A stretch of DNA of 64,000 nucleotides from Capsicum annuum (lineage: Eukaryota > Streptophyta > Magnoliopsida > Solanales > Solanaceae): assembly GCF_002878395.1 (NCBI RefSeq), contig NC_061115.1, positions 56,517,196-56,581,195 on the forward strand, read 5' to 3'. Each line of letters starts with the position of its first letter. Position 1 is the stretch's first letter. The notes beneath the pieces are model-generated. The model had not been told where the DNA came from. It saw only the letters and a list, made by a program, of their open reading frames with translations, and ran no database searches. The translations under genes were made by a program, and so were the position numbers. Of this stretch, positions 11,951-24,345 are shown piece after piece.

Positions 11951-12763
11951 CCTAGTGATTGAAAGGGTATTGATGTGGAGATGAGTATGAATTTTAAGAT
12001 TCTTAAGTATAGAGAGACAACCACGTCTACTTTATCCTTGGCCTCCACTTCTGAGCTGGTTGGAGTATCTTTTAGGCCACCTCACCCAACTAACACTTCA
12101 ATAGCTCTAAGATTTATTGCAGTACTTTAAGATTTCTTACAGTTCCTACTAGAAAGGTAGGATGAGACCACAACCCATTTGAATAAGGCAGAGTCTGAGA
12201 TTTCCCGATTATATGAGAAGATTCAGCCTTAAGTTTGAACGACTTTGGAGAATGTAGAGACTCAAATTTGGATTGCTGTAAGAGCTGAGATAGCATAAAT
12301 AAGGGTTGAGTTGTATAGCCATATTGATGAGAGAAGAGTACACGTATTATTTACAAATATTAAGGCACTAGATCTAGCTGGGATTAGGGAGAAGGTGGAT
12401 GTATTATTTGTTGAGGTACGCTCTCCCACCAAGAGTCTTATTACAAAATATTTTTTTGAGATCGCCATAATTTCCCAACCAATGCCACCACACTAACATA
12501 GGTATTTGGATTTGTTTGATGAGGAGCCAATCCCCAGAGTTGGGACCAATAGAGTAAGAGTGGAGGATCTATGGGACCCCGACATGCCATATAATTACGC
12601 CCTAAAAAGGGCCACCCATGAGTCAACGGAGTATGTAGCTATTGATAAGCAGAGGCATGCTAAGATAGCTATAGTTACATCTTCTAGTAGTGCATCCCCA
12701 CCTCCACTGCCTCTGCCAGTCAATATACCCCTCAAGGGGGCTGAGAATGGCACAGACCCATAA
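11951..12763 (+). pseudogene. Plant transposon-protein-like gene, second fragment
   Basis: This continues the relic interrupted by F. The frame open at 12311-12496 and its neighbours encode a helical stretch (ENVETQIWIAVRAE, then RVELYSHIDERRVHVLFTNI, then REKVDVLF). This resembles the coiled-coil-like LRADVD repeats downstream of the FPCL domain in solanaceous proteins of this type. The next block (12506-12763) is acidic then Ser/Pro-rich and ends in a stop. Stops and frame changes show it is dead. It could instead be an extra ORF carried by a retroelement. The link to 4119-4383 rests on position, strand and style. Confidence 0.42.
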
Positions 12764-12775
12764 CTTCAACTAATA

Positions 12776-14830
12776 TTAGGAGCTTCTAGAGTTTGGTATA
12801 GGATGTTTATAGAGAGTTTCCCCTCTATTACTGCTCTGTTAATAAATCTAACTTAGAATAAGGTTAAGTTCTTGTGGTCCAATGCTTGTAAGGGTAGTTT
12901 TGATAAGTTGAAGGATAAGTTGACTTCTGTTCTAGTTATGACCTACCCGAGGGTATTGACGGGTTTGTTATGTATTGTGATATATGTCGTGTGGAATTGA
13001 GCTGTGTTTTGATACAGCATGGTAAGGTCATAACCTATTCTTCCAGGAAGCATAAGGTTCATGAGAGGAATTACCCAAATCATGAATTAGAGTTGGCATT
13101 TGCGGTTATTAGTTTGAAGATTAGGCACCATTATTTGTGTGGAGTGCATATGGATATTTATTTTGACCATTAGATCTTGTAGTATGTGTTTATATAAAAG
13201 GAATTGAATCTTAGATGAGGCAGTGGCTCAAGCCACTTAAGGATTATGACATAAGTTTCAACTACCATCCAGGTAAAATTAATGTTGTTCCTGATGCTCT
13301 TAGTAGGTTTTCCATAAGGACTCTATCTCATGTTGATGAGTATAAAAGAGGGTTGGTGAAGGATATTCACAGGTTGGATAACTTAGGAGTCTATCTCTTG
13401 GACTTCGAGGATGGGGGAGTTATTATTTAAGAAATGGTTTAATCATCCCTTGGTGCTAGAAGCAGGCTTTGCATCCCATACTTATGTAAATTAAGAATGA
13501 TGTTGGTTAGTAAAAGGTTATGACATTTGAGATTGGGGAGATGGAATCTTGAGGTATTAAGGAAGGTTTTATTTTCCTAAAGTTCATGGGCTGCAGGAAA
13601 GGATTTTGTTGGAGGCTCATAAGTATAGATACATAGTTCATTTAGGTTTAAATAAGATGTACCATGACTTGAAGGAAACCTACTAGTGGAATAATATGAA
13701 GAGGGATATGGCAGATTTTGTTGCTAAGTGTATAGTTTATTAACAAGTCAAGGTTGAGAACTTGAGGCCGGGTGGTATATCTCATAAGATAGAGTTGTCT
13801 ATTTAGAAGTGGAGATGATCAATATGGATTTCATTATGGCCTTCTGTGATCTCACTATCAGTATGATTCTATTTGATTTATTGTGGATAGAATGACTAAG
13901 TCTGCTCACTTCTTGTATATGAGGACTAACTACTCAAGAGAAGATTATTCTAAGTTGCTAATTCAACAGATAGTCAAGTTTCATGGAGTGCCTGTGTACA
14001 TCATTTCAGACCGAGGTACGTAGTTTTCTTCTAACTTTTGGCAGTTATTTCTGAAAGGTTTAGGTACTCCGATGAACCTTAGCATCGCTTTCCATCCTTA
14101 AATAGATGAAAAATAGAGTTTACTATTTAGACTTTAGAGGATAAGCTAAGGTCCTATGTGATTTAGTTTAAGGGAAGTTGGGTGTATCATTTACCTCTTA
14201 TTGAGTTTGTGTATAACAATAACTACTATTCCAATATTTAGATGGCTCTTTTTGAGGCTTTTTATAGTAGAAGGTATGGTTTATTATTAGGTGGTTTGAG
14301 GTAGGTGAGACTAGGTTGTTTTGATCTGACTTGGTTCACCCAGCCATGGATAAGGTGAAAGTGATTAGAGAAAGACTTAAGACTGCTTAAAGTCACAAAA
14401 AGTCTTATGTAGATGTGAGGCGAAGGGAGTTGGAATTTGAAGTAAGTGATTGAACATTCTTAAAGGTATCTCTTATGGAAGGAATATGAGTTTTGGGAAG
14501 AAGGGGAAGCTCATTCCACGTTATGTTAGTCTGTACCAGATTGCAAGAAGGATTGGGAATATCGCATATGAGTTAGAGTTACCAGTAAGTTTGGCTTCTG
14601 TTCACCCTATTTTCCATATGTTTATGTTGAAAAGGTATGTAGGTGATCCTTCCTTCATAGTGTCAGTTGAGGATGTTGGTGTTACGAATTCTTTTTCCTA
14701 TGAGGAGGTACCGGTTTTGATATTGGATAGGCATATTCGTAGATTGAGGACGAAGGATGTAGCTTCGGTAAAAGTCCTTTGGAGAAATCAAAAGGTGGAA
14801 GAAGCTACATGGAATCTGAGGAAGATATGA
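12776..14830 (+). pseudogene. E pol remnant: RT thumb, RNase H, integrase, C-terminal domain
   Basis: Domains in order are the RT thumb (WYRMFIESFPSI, then VKFLWSNACKGSFDKLKDKL, from about 12795), RNase H (12970-13173, with VITYSSRKHKVHERNYP), the RNase H-integrase link (13215-13430, with LKDYDISFNYHPGK), the integrase zinc-binding region (about 13600-13780), and an integrase core with a SDRGT motif near 14010. The last, fairly open block (14450-14830) carries YELELPVSLASVHPIFH and ends VLWRNQKVEEATW, the usual C terminus of this gypsy group and chromodomain-like. Many in-frame stops (mostly TAG/TAA where CAG/CAA is expected) and frameshifts make it a pseudogene. Confidence 0.88.
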
Positions 14831-15008
14831 ATGCAAAATACCTATTCTTGTTCCCCGTGTTGGATGAGACTGCTTGAGGTATGAGTTTCATTTTCCTCTT
14901 GTCGTATTTTGAAATTTTTCACTTGATTCTGATGTATTTTTGCTAATGTCGTGCTAAAAGTAGCCTAACTCCTCATTTAGGATGAATATTCCTAAAGGGG
15001 GGTGGTAA
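14831..15008 (+). other. E 3' untranslated region and polypurine tract
   Basis: Short non-coding stretch after the last pol codon. Near 14994-15004 it has AAAGGGGGGTGG just before the LTR, a good polypurine tract for plus-strand priming. Confidence 0.7.
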
Positions 15009-16860
15009 TATAAGACCCTTCAAAATTTTAACAACTCTATTTTTGACCCTCCCACATTCATAATGTGAATTTTTTTATTTGAATTATGTTTAGGGATGTC
15101 AAAAGGGTAATTTGGGAAAGTTTTACAATTCTTGGGAGGGGTTTGGGGTCATTTTGGGATCCTAAGTCAATGAGGGTCCATGATATTGGCGTACCATTGA
15201 GGTTAGTCTCCGCAATATTGGTGTGTCACGATGGCTACCCTCTGCGATAATGGCGCTCCATGCCGATATTTTAATTTCATCAAGTTTTTATTTTATTCCT
15301 TACTTGGGATGAGGGGCTTTTGGTCTTTTTTCAGTTGTCAAAGATCAAATTATTCTCTTTCTCTCTCAAACTCAAAACCCAAGAATTTATTGTGTATTTA
15401 TCATCCGAGCTCCAAACTTTGAATTGACTTCAATCTCTTGTGTATTTTAGGCATGTATATCATTCCCAAACTTTAATATTCATTATGAAACTTATTTAAT
15501 CATTATCAATGTGTTTTAAATTGATGGGTTTGAAATTGGGTTGAGGGGTTTTGATTGGTATCAAGTGGTCTAATTTTTCCATGATTTAAATTGATGTTTA
15601 ATGCTTTTAATGTATACTCTTTGGACTGAATAGTGCATTGTTATGGGAATTGGAATGGGGAACATGGGTTTCCCCAAATTGATGACTTTTTGGTTTGGTA
15701 ATGACATTAACCCCAACCCACTTTGTAAATTGGGTTTTTGAACAGGGATAATTGCATAATTCAACTTATTTACGAACTCATTGCATTGCATTAATGGATA
15801 ATTGGTTAAAATTGATTTAAAAGGGCCTTGGTGGCCATGGTTTGGGATTTTAAAATGGAACTTGGGAGTCGAATAGTTATATGGATTTTTGACATGTTTA
15901 TATGAGCTTGCAAGCATAATTGGTATGACGATACTAAGTCGTAAATGCCTTAATATAAGAATCTGGGTTAGTAGTTGGGAATATGTGTAAACTATTTTAA
16001 ATAGGGCTTAAAGGGAACTGTGTAGATCACATTAAAGGTACAGCCCTAGCGTGACTAATACTAAAAACCATATTTACCGGTGTGGGATTCTATATGACCA
16101 TGTGCTTGGTTCACATATTAGATTTTGGAATGTCTAGATCCTTGGTGTCTTTATACATTCATTCGGATTCCTTTATTTATGCGACTAACATACACTGGGC
16201 CCTTTTAGTTGGGAGAGCTGAACCTATATAGCCTTTGGGTGCCTTTAGGATGGAGTGAGCTACATAGTCCAGGTTGATGGTTTAAACTTGCATGTTCATA
16301 ACCCTTGTTCCTATCCCAGTATCCTATATATGTATGTCTAATTGTTGTTCATATGTTATTGACTGGTTTATAGCAATTGCATTAATTTATCACTATCCCT
16401 GAGTTACATGCCAGTGCTTATCCCACCAATCATCCCTGGACACTACATTGTTTCATGATGTAGGGTTCAAAGGATTTTCTATTGCTTCTATGCATTGTTA
16501 GGTGGCTTAGTACTCCTATGGATTTGCTATGAAGTGGTGAGCTTCCACTTTTTTAAAGCCTGTTCATTTCACTAGTTTCATTACTGGTCTAGTATTTTGG
16601 ATTTTCTTTTTGGTTATAGTCTGTGGCATGTCCCGACTAAGATGATATTCTAATTTTAGAGGCTTGTGTGGACAAGTGTGGCTTGGATTATTGGTTTTAA
16701 TTCTTTGAACTTTCATTTGACTTATTTATCTCTTATTGCTATCTTGGTTAGCTTTGGCTGTCTTTTTTTATTGTGTTTTGGATGTTAGGCTAAGGGTGTA
16801 GTCTCTGGCTCATGGTTTAGATCATGACACTTGGACTATGCCCTAGTTTAGATCATGACA
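15009..16860 (+). repeat. E 3' LTR
   Basis: An LTR of about 1852 bp, starting TATAAGACCC (TG has become TA) and ending GATCATGACA. Its second half is related to the B and K LTRs: the block near 16190-16230 (ACACTGGGCCCTTTTAG) and that near 16395-16450 (GAGTTACATGCCAGT) recur at 21910 and 28370. The first half differs and contains a 32-bp periodic repeat at 15181-15276. Confidence 0.8.
15181..15276. repeat. Three imperfect 32-bp units in E U3
   Basis: Units begin at 15181 (TGATATTGGCGTACCA), 15213 (CAATATTGGTGTGTCA) and 15245 (CGATAATGGCGCTCCA), spaced exactly 32 bp apart. They are diverged but share the ATAxTGGxGTxxCA word. Confidence 0.65.
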
Positions 16861-17457
16861 CTTGGAATACTATACTCGAATGTAGGTGTGGAAGGAGGAA
16901 TAACACTCGGAGTCTGTGGAGTACTGAAAAAAGTAGTAGGTACCCCTGGAGGATCCATACTCGAGGATAGATGAACACCAGGCGCAGTCAAAGGAGCACC
17001 CTCCAAATGGGTCAACAAGCAAACCAATAACCCCTCCATGATTGGGGTAGAAGAACTTGATAGAACAAAAGTAGGACTCACACCTCCAATATAGTCAACC
17101 CGAGGCTTAGGGGAGAGTCCCCTAGCACTACTTCTAGATGGAGCGGATCCACGTACCCATCGACTACCTCAATCCCGTCCACGACTCATAACTCTCCCTC
17201 TAGACTGGGCTCTCTCCTAGAATAAAGGCTCTGCATCTCTAACATCATGAGACCTCATCATTACCATATACACGGAGAAGAGTTAAATATGACTTAGAAC
17301 ATAAGGTATGATGGAAATCCTTATGATTAGAAACAAAATGTGGGAAATTTCCTTAAGACATCTTTTAGTGTCTCAAAGATAGATATGAACGTCTATGTAT
17401 CGATCTGCGAGACTCTATTAGATATTCTGTTCTCACACCATTAAGACCAAATCAATT
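16861..17457 (-). pseudogene. D gag N terminus and leader (inverted)
   Basis: On the minus strand, leader sequence (17457 to about 17280) leads into a broken gag start. It has an Arg-rich segment (near 17230-17120: SRGRVMSRGRD, then RSSARG) followed by a Ser/Thr/Pro-rich open frame at 17081-16861 (VLSSSSTPIMEG, then STPTFEYSIPSV). This looks like the low-complexity N terminus of a Del/Tekay-like gag. It stops at the E LTR border. The first leader bases (TTGATTTGGTCTT on the minus strand) do not clearly match an initiator-Met site. Confidence 0.6.
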
Positions 17458-19258
17458 TGTCATGACCTAAAAACCAAGGGTCATGATGGCACTCATCGTG
17501 GCAAGCCTTAACAATAACCCAAAGTAAGGCTTCTAGAATGAAGCTAAACCATACATTTTAATAAAAGTGAAAGAACATATCAAAAGATATCATACCATAA
17601 TCCCAAAACGTGGTGTCATAGTGTAAGAATATCACTAGTACAACTCGAGATCAAAATATATAAGGTATCCAAAACAGGAACAACTCTGTCTTTGAATGAA
17701 AAATAAAGACATAGTCTAAATAAAGAAAGGGAGTAGTCAACTCAAAAAGCAAGAATTCAATCACTACCTCGAATAGCTCAAAAGTATTACCCGAAGTTAA
17801 CCACCGTGAGGTGCACTCGAACTAGGATATTTATTGAAAGGGTGCAGTAGGGGTGCATATAGTCTACTTGTACCCAGTAGGTATCATAGGCTGACTGAGC
17901 AAGGCAGAAAATAAAGCAAAAAAAATACACATTAAGGGCACATCACTTACAACCAGATAATGTCCCAAATGGTAGCCCACACCGTCTCTACTACTAGTTC
18001 TATACTATTCACATACACCATAACAATATGAAAGATAAGTAAAAGTATATAGGTATCACACATAGAAATATGAAGGAAGAAATACACATAAATAGGTGTC
18101 ACATCAAGGAAATTAATGCATCACAAAAATGTACAAAGTAAATATAAATGCAATAAAGATGATGAAGATAATGCTAATGATGATAATGCCCTAGGTTTTC
18201 GCACAACCTCTGTATACATCTACAAAGATAAAGCTTCCCAACGTAGGACCCATGATGGTTTTTCAACCCGTATACAACCAATATCCAATACCAATATCCA
18301 TAACTTCTCTTCGACAAATCCTTTGGTAGAGGGCTTTTAAGATGTCACATTTTCTATCAGAAAAAGCCAGCGTTTTCAGTATTTCCATGGTGGTACCAAT
18401 GTTTCATGAATGTATATGATATGAGGATGTAATTCTCACAACCAACCAGAATGAGTATTTCCATATCCAACCAATATACCGACCAAGTGAGACAATAATC
18501 CACTTAATATTTTAAACTATCCATGAATTACAACATAAACCATTTGGCAAGAGAGTAGAATAAAATTAAATTGGACAATTGATACCATATTAGGATTTTT
18601 CATTAATGAGATACAATTAATTTCTCATATACAAGGCTAACAACATCATACAAAACCCCACACAATCACATAAAACAAATAATGTTCTAAAAACCACCAA
18701 ATACATTAGTATATAAGCCCCAACACGGGCATGACACAATAATTGTAGCTATTTTCAGACTATTTCCCACACCCTTAACATGATTTTGTATCAACATTAA
18801 CTACACAACTAGCTTGAAGAAAGTTCAGTCATAACCTACCTTGAATGTCGAAAACCAATTTGAAAGTCTTCAATTTGAATCCTTACTCCTCATGAACGGA
18901 CTCAGAATCTACTAAATCATACAAATATACAATCTATGCATCAAAAGAAAGCCAACAATACTCATATTGCCTATTTTTGTGTTGGGGTCAAAACAAACCC
19001 CCAAAATGGGTTTTTGAAAAAGAAGGGTAAAATCTTAATTTTATTTTTGAAACATGTTTCTCCATAATTATAGGAGTTTACAGATAAAAACCCAAGAAAA
19101 AAAAGTTTAAAATGATGTTCTAATTGAAGAAACCATGCTTAAGCTTTATCGGCAAAAATCCTTGAAATTTATTTTAAAATAAAGAATTGAAGTTGTTTTA
19201 AAGATGAAATTAAAATAAAAGTGATAATTATAAGATTAGAAATGCACCCAAGTGAAAA
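17458..19258 (-). repeat. D LTR, minus orientation, U3 truncated
   Basis: The plus strand starts TGTCATGACC. The whole segment is the reverse complement, with divergence, of the C 3' LTR from about 48583 to 50411. Shared landmarks include the dinucleotide/ATC-rich patch (18151-18190 versus 49640-49680) and the GTGGTTCACTTCGGGT region. It breaks off at 19258, at the point matching 48583, and plus-strand C coding begins at the next base. D and C are therefore the same LTR family in opposite orientation. Confidence 0.82.
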
Positions 19259-20423
19259 TGGGTTGAAATGGTTTGATGCTTGTGAGGTGAGCTTCCAAAA
19301 GGTCAAAGATATATTGACATCTACTCCTATCTTGACCTTGACCAAGTAGGACATAGGTTTTTCCATTTTTTGTGATGCTTTAGGTGTTAGTTTAGGTGTT
19401 GTGTTGATGTAAGAGGGTAAGATGGTTGCATATGCTTCTCGTCATTTGAAGACCCATGAGAAGAATTATCCTACCCATGATTGGGAGATATGCGCGGTTG
19501 TTTTTACTTTGATGTTGTGGAGGTACTACTTGTATGGAGTCCATTGTGAGATTTTCTTGAATCATCATAGCCTTCAGTATTTCTTCACCCTGTGAAATCT
19601 TAATATGAGGCAGCATTGTTGGCTTCATTTACTTAAAAATTAAGATCTTACTATTTTCTATCATTCAGGTGAGGCTAATGTAGTTGTGGATGGCTTGATC
19701 CAAAATTTGACTAGCATGGATATCTTGGTGCATCTATTGACCCAGGAGAGGCCTTTGGCCTTAGAGGTTCAATCTTTATCTAACTAGATGGTTAGGCGTG
19801 ATATTTTGACACCTGGGGTATTTTGAAACTCATAGAGGCTAGGTTTTATTTGATGGAGAATTTTCGAGCTCATTAGTTTGATGATATGGAGTTGAGATTG
19901 ATTCAAGATAAGGTGTTGAGTAGTGAGGCTAAGGAATCCCCACTTGATTCTGCTTGGGTTTTGTGGAATAGAGGCTGAGTTTATGTACCGAGAGTAGGTA
20001 ATTAGATTAGATATATTTTGGAAAAAGCCCATTATTCCAGGTATTCCATCATTCAAGAGTGACTAAGATGTATCGTGATTTAAGGCAACATTACTGGTAC
20101 GGTGCAGCATTACTGGTAGGGTGGTATGGGGATAGATATAGCTAATTTTGTAGCTCGTTGTCTATGTTACCAACAGGTAAAGTCCAAGTATTTGAGGCCA
20201 GGTGGATTACTTTAGAGGTTACATATTCTCGAGTGGAAGTAGGAATATATTACTATGGACCTGATTGGATTACCTCGTACTTCATATAGTTCTGATAGTG
20301 TTTGGGTCATCGTGGATTAATTGACCAAATTTTATTATTTCATTTTGGTTTTGGTCTCATTTAGTATTAAGAGGTTGACCTATATCTATATTCGTGATAT
20401 TGTGTGTCTTCATGGTGTGCCAT
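19259..20423 (+). pseudogene. C pol remnant, part 1: RT end, RNase H, integrase start
   Basis: Plus-strand gypsy pol beginning in the RT thumb (KWFDACEVSFQ, then LTSTPILTL, from about 19266). It continues with RNase H ([20 protein letters not shown] near 19421-19480), a link region with IFYHSGEANVV, the integrase zinc-binding region (about 20040-20190) and the first part of the catalytic core (DLIGLPRTSYSSDSVWVIVD near 20259-20320). It stops in the motif LHGVP where B is inserted. The expected next residues appear at 40204. Stops and small duplications are scattered throughout. Confidence 0.87.
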
Positions 20424-22551
20424 TATAATACCCCACATTTTTTGGATTACTATTCAAACTCGTCATTCGTACGTGTATAGACCCAAACTCTATGATTTCT
20501 ATCTAAATATAAGTAGGATGATCCATTATTAGTATGGGAGCATGTTTGGATATTAACTGGGTTTACAAAAATCTACTAGCTCAAGGTTGAGTTGAGGACT
20601 TTCCAACCTATAATTAGTACACGATTTTACTTAGGTCAACTTCTAATGATTGTTACTCCTAGAATTTAATAAGTTATGTGCCCTACTATATATCAAATTA
20701 GATCCCTTTGAGTCCTTTTACCAAAGCCTCTGACCGTTCGTCAATCTGAGTTCGTGTCAAAAGTTATAGGCATTTTAGTGAGGCACTATCCAGGGTGTGC
20801 GATGGGTAGCATGAGGCAATGTTGCTGCTTTGTTCTAGGCTTTATGCTACAAAGTTGGGGGTATGCCTTGGGTTTTGTGCCACAAACCTCTCTTTATTCA
20901 TCGATGAGAGCTCATTTTAAAAGTGCATCAAGGTTATTTTTGTCCTTTTACATCCTATAACTTGTCCAATCTCTATATAACCTATTTCTAAGCATTAAAA
21001 CTTCCATATTCTCTCAAAAAAGGCCATTCTTCATTCCAAAATAAAGATTGAAAGGCAGTAAGGTTAGGATTCAAGCTTGGGGCTTCTTTTCTTTATATTT
21101 TCATAGGTTTTCTCTTTAATTAAGGCATGTATCTCTTACCTAAAACTTGTTTTGCTAAAAGCATGTGTTTAAACTTGTTATCCATGTGACTAATTATTAG
21201 TTTTGATTTTGGGCTGAGGACTTTTGGATGTTAATGGTTGAATTGCTTTTGTCATGGTTTCTATTGATCATTCATACTTTGAATTGATAGATTTTAGACT
21301 AATTAGGGGCATGGGTATGGTGATTGGAATGGGGGTTGTGGATTACCCAAATTGATTTGATAAACTTACGGGGCTCATAGATTTCCCCACCTTTAAGGAT
21401 TTTGGTAATTAAAATGGCAATGACCTCAATCCAACCTTATGAAATTGGCTTTAAGACATGGATATATGCTTATTGAAATCAAATTTGAACTATTGCATTG
21501 GATAAAAGCCTAATGGAGTACAAATGGCTTTGAAAGTCCTTTATGGCCATGACTTGATTTTAATTAGACCATGGGGGTCATAAGTTGATGGTCAATGAAA
21601 ATGGCATAATGATATTAGTTTGCAAGCTTAATTGGTATTACGATACCAATGGTATGTGCCTTAATGGATGGTCCTTGGTTTAATAAAGGAAAATATGTAA
21701 ATGTTTTAATTAGGCTTAAAGGGGTATTGTGTAGCTAAGTTGAGAAGGTGGAGATCCCAAGGGACTGAAACTGGAAACCCATATTTGTCGGCGTGATTGT
21801 TGGTCTTGATGATCATGTGCTTATGTCACACTTTATATATTTATATCCTAGATTGGCGTAAGGTCATGGATTCCCTGGAGTTCCTCGATACCCTGGTTTA
21901 TGCGTCTAACACACACTAGGACCCTTTTAGAAGGGTGAGAGCTGGACCCATATAACCAGTAGGTATACATAATGGTTTAAGCTACACACTCAAGGTTAAT
22001 GTTTTTACTTTCATGTATATGATTTAATGAATATGGTTTGGTATGATTTTGGGATGATTAATCATGGAATTATTTTATCTCTTCCCTAATTTACATTCTA
22101 GAGCTCACCCCACTAACTGTCCTCGGACACTGTATCCCCATGCGATGCAGTGTTTAGAGACACCTTTATTTCCTTGCGCAGTGATAGGTGATTCTTGCAT
22201 TGTTTATGAGTTTTCTTGAAGCAGTGATCCTCCTTCTTTCAGCAGGCCTATCACTTCATGGTTTCATTTATGTCTAGAATATTTTGGATCCCCTTTTCAT
22301 CTACAGTTGGGGCATTTCCCAACTTAGGTTGTTCTTTTAATATCAGAGGCTTTATGGATAACTGTGGATTGGGATGTTTGTTTGGATCTTTAGAAAATTA
22401 TCTTGGGTTAATTATCTTTCTTATATCTATTTTGTATTGCTTCTGATGTCATACTATTTATTATGTTCTAATTGGAGGCAAAAGGTTGGTCTCTGGTCCT
22501 TGGCGGACTTAAGATACCCATCAAAATTAGGACCTAGTTTAGATTGTGACA
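20424..22551 (+). repeat. B 5' LTR
   Basis: A 2128-bp LTR that aligns throughout with the two halves of the 3' LTR. A TATA box (TATATAA) is at 20974-20980, with a counterpart at 27230-27236. Upstream of it (20780-20900) is a set of GCGATGGGTAGCATGAGGC-type words. It ends TTGTGACA, followed by a primer-binding site. Confidence 0.87.
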
Positions 22552-22760
22552 AGCTTAGTATAAGAGCACGATCCATGGTCATTTGGTGTCCATAAAGGCA
22601 TGTCAAGTAGAGCCTTTTTATGGGGCGTGTAGTATGCCATACTTATAAAGGAGAGGCTACAAGGAATTTAGGAATATTTTTCTTTCTTGTGTTCTATTTT
22701 GGGTTATAGAGTCTAAGGTCTTGAAAACTCTCTAACTTCCAATTAATCTCATTTCAAACC
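22552..22760 (+). other. B primer-binding site and leader
   Basis: 22555-22568 reads TTAGTATAAGAGCA, a decayed initiator-Met primer-binding site (TTGGTATCAGAGC). The rest is untranslated leader up to the gag ATG at 22761. Confidence 0.72.
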
Positions 22761-24345
22761 ATGCCTCCTCAAAGATCCGATGCTCATAGAAACTCTTCTA
22801 TCCCGCTTGAGGACTGTATGGATGGAACTCATACTATCTATGGAGTATGCACCCATCTAGGGTCCTTGCTCCTGAGTGTACTTCCCCCTTGTGGAGTTCT
22901 GGGTTTCTTGGGATGATGATACTCATGCCCCGATGCCTCAGGGTGACGTGTCTAATGCTGAGTTCCAACGTTCAAGTCATATGTTAACCCAGATAGTAAC
23001 CTCTCTATTATGCCAATCTAGTCTTGTTAGTGGATGGAAGAAATAGGCAAAGATAGAAAAGAGGTAGAAAAAAAAGGTCAAATATTCTGAGCAGGGTGGA
23101 GGTCAGCAAAATAAGGGTAGAAATGGGGAACAGTGGACTAAGAAGAGAAATTAGGGGAGTTCCTATGCGACTATTAGTGCTCTTTTTCCTAAGTCTTCTG
23201 GTGATCATTGCTTTTATGCTAACAGTAGGTTTAAGGCACAAGGTTCCTAGTCTTAGACCAATAAAGCCCAGTCTGCCCTACTTTATCCTTCATATAGACT
23301 CAGTGAAAGGCTTTACTATGATTATTACGTTAAGGGGAAAAGCTTGTGCTTCAATTGTGGCCAGCCTAGTTATATCCTTAGGAAATGTCCTTTAACCAAT
23401 GGTGCTACTGGAGCTAATAAGGTCTTGGTTGCTAATTCTTCAGCTTCTGCACCAAAGGGTGCTACCTCTAGTACCGTCACTGGTTGAAATCATCTTTATG
23501 CTCTTTTCACCCACTATTAATCTAAGGCATCTCCTAATATTGTTATTGGTACATTACAACCTTTCTATTGTGATGTGTATGGTTACTTGATGCAGCTCTT
23601 ACCCCTTTTCTATGTGACCCCTTATGTGGTTGTTCATTTTGGTTTTGGTGTCGGGAGTAGTTTTGACCCCTTTTCTATATCTACTCCAAAGGGTGACTCT
23701 GTTATGGCTAGAAAAGTTTATATGGGTTTTGTGGTGCCTATCTTTCATAGGGAGACCCTGGTGGACCTAAGAGAGCTAGATATGATAGATTTTGATGTAT
23801 TCTTTTGGATGGATTGGCTACACTCATGCTATGCTTTTTTCGATTGTAAGACCCGAAGGGTTAGCTTCTGATTCCCAAGTAAACCAGTGATTGAGTGGGA
23901 AGGTAGTTCTCTAGTTCCTAAGAGAAGGTTTATTTCATATCTTAGAGCTCAAAATTTAATTTCCAAAGGGTGTCTATACCATTTAGTTCAGGTTAAGGAT
24001 TTTGATTCTAAAAGTCCTTCTTTGCATTTTTTCCCTTTGGTTAAGAAATGTCCCAAATTATTTCTTGATGATCTTCCCAGTATTCCTCCCTATAGGGAAA
24101 TAGACCTTGGGATTAATCTTCTGTCGGACACCTATGCTACATTTATTCCTCCCTATAGAATGGCTCCGGCTGAGTTAAAGAAGCTTAAGGAAAAGTTAAA
24201 AAGGTTTTATCCGCCCTAGTGTGTCTCTGTTGGATGCTCCTGTCCTTTTTGCGTGTGAGATAGATGGGTTTTTTTTGGATGTGTATAGACTATCGATAAT
24301 CAAATAAGGTTGTTATGAAGAAGAATGTGCTTGTGGGCCATAGCT
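22761..24345 (+). pseudogene. B gag-protease and RT start, with gag deletion
   Basis: Gag starts at 22761 (MPPQRSDAHRN). Almost all of the capsid-like domain is missing, since the spacer before the zinc knuckle is only about 550 bp. The knuckle near 23348-23389 reads CFNCGQPSYILRKC, so the expected His is Tyr. The protease (23575-23871) has the DFDVFFWMDWLHSCYA block, but its active-site region reads L-D-A-A instead of a D-T/S-G type motif. The tether to RT (23887-24219) is fairly open and ends PPYRMAPAELKKLKEKL. RT then continues only to the YRLSI-K region near 24300 before similarity ends. Confidence 0.83.

Larger units (their letters stand above)
12776..16860 (+). mobile_element. E: 5'-truncated Ty3/gypsy element (pol and 3' LTR)
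   Basis: Plus-strand gypsy remains starting abruptly in the RT thumb, followed by RNase H, integrase, the C-terminal domain, a purine-rich tract and one LTR. The 5' LTR, gag, protease and most of RT are missing. Right after the LTR the sequence turns into minus-strand gag of D, so both borders are rearranged and no target duplication can be assigned. Protein style is Del/Tekay-like. Confidence 0.85.
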
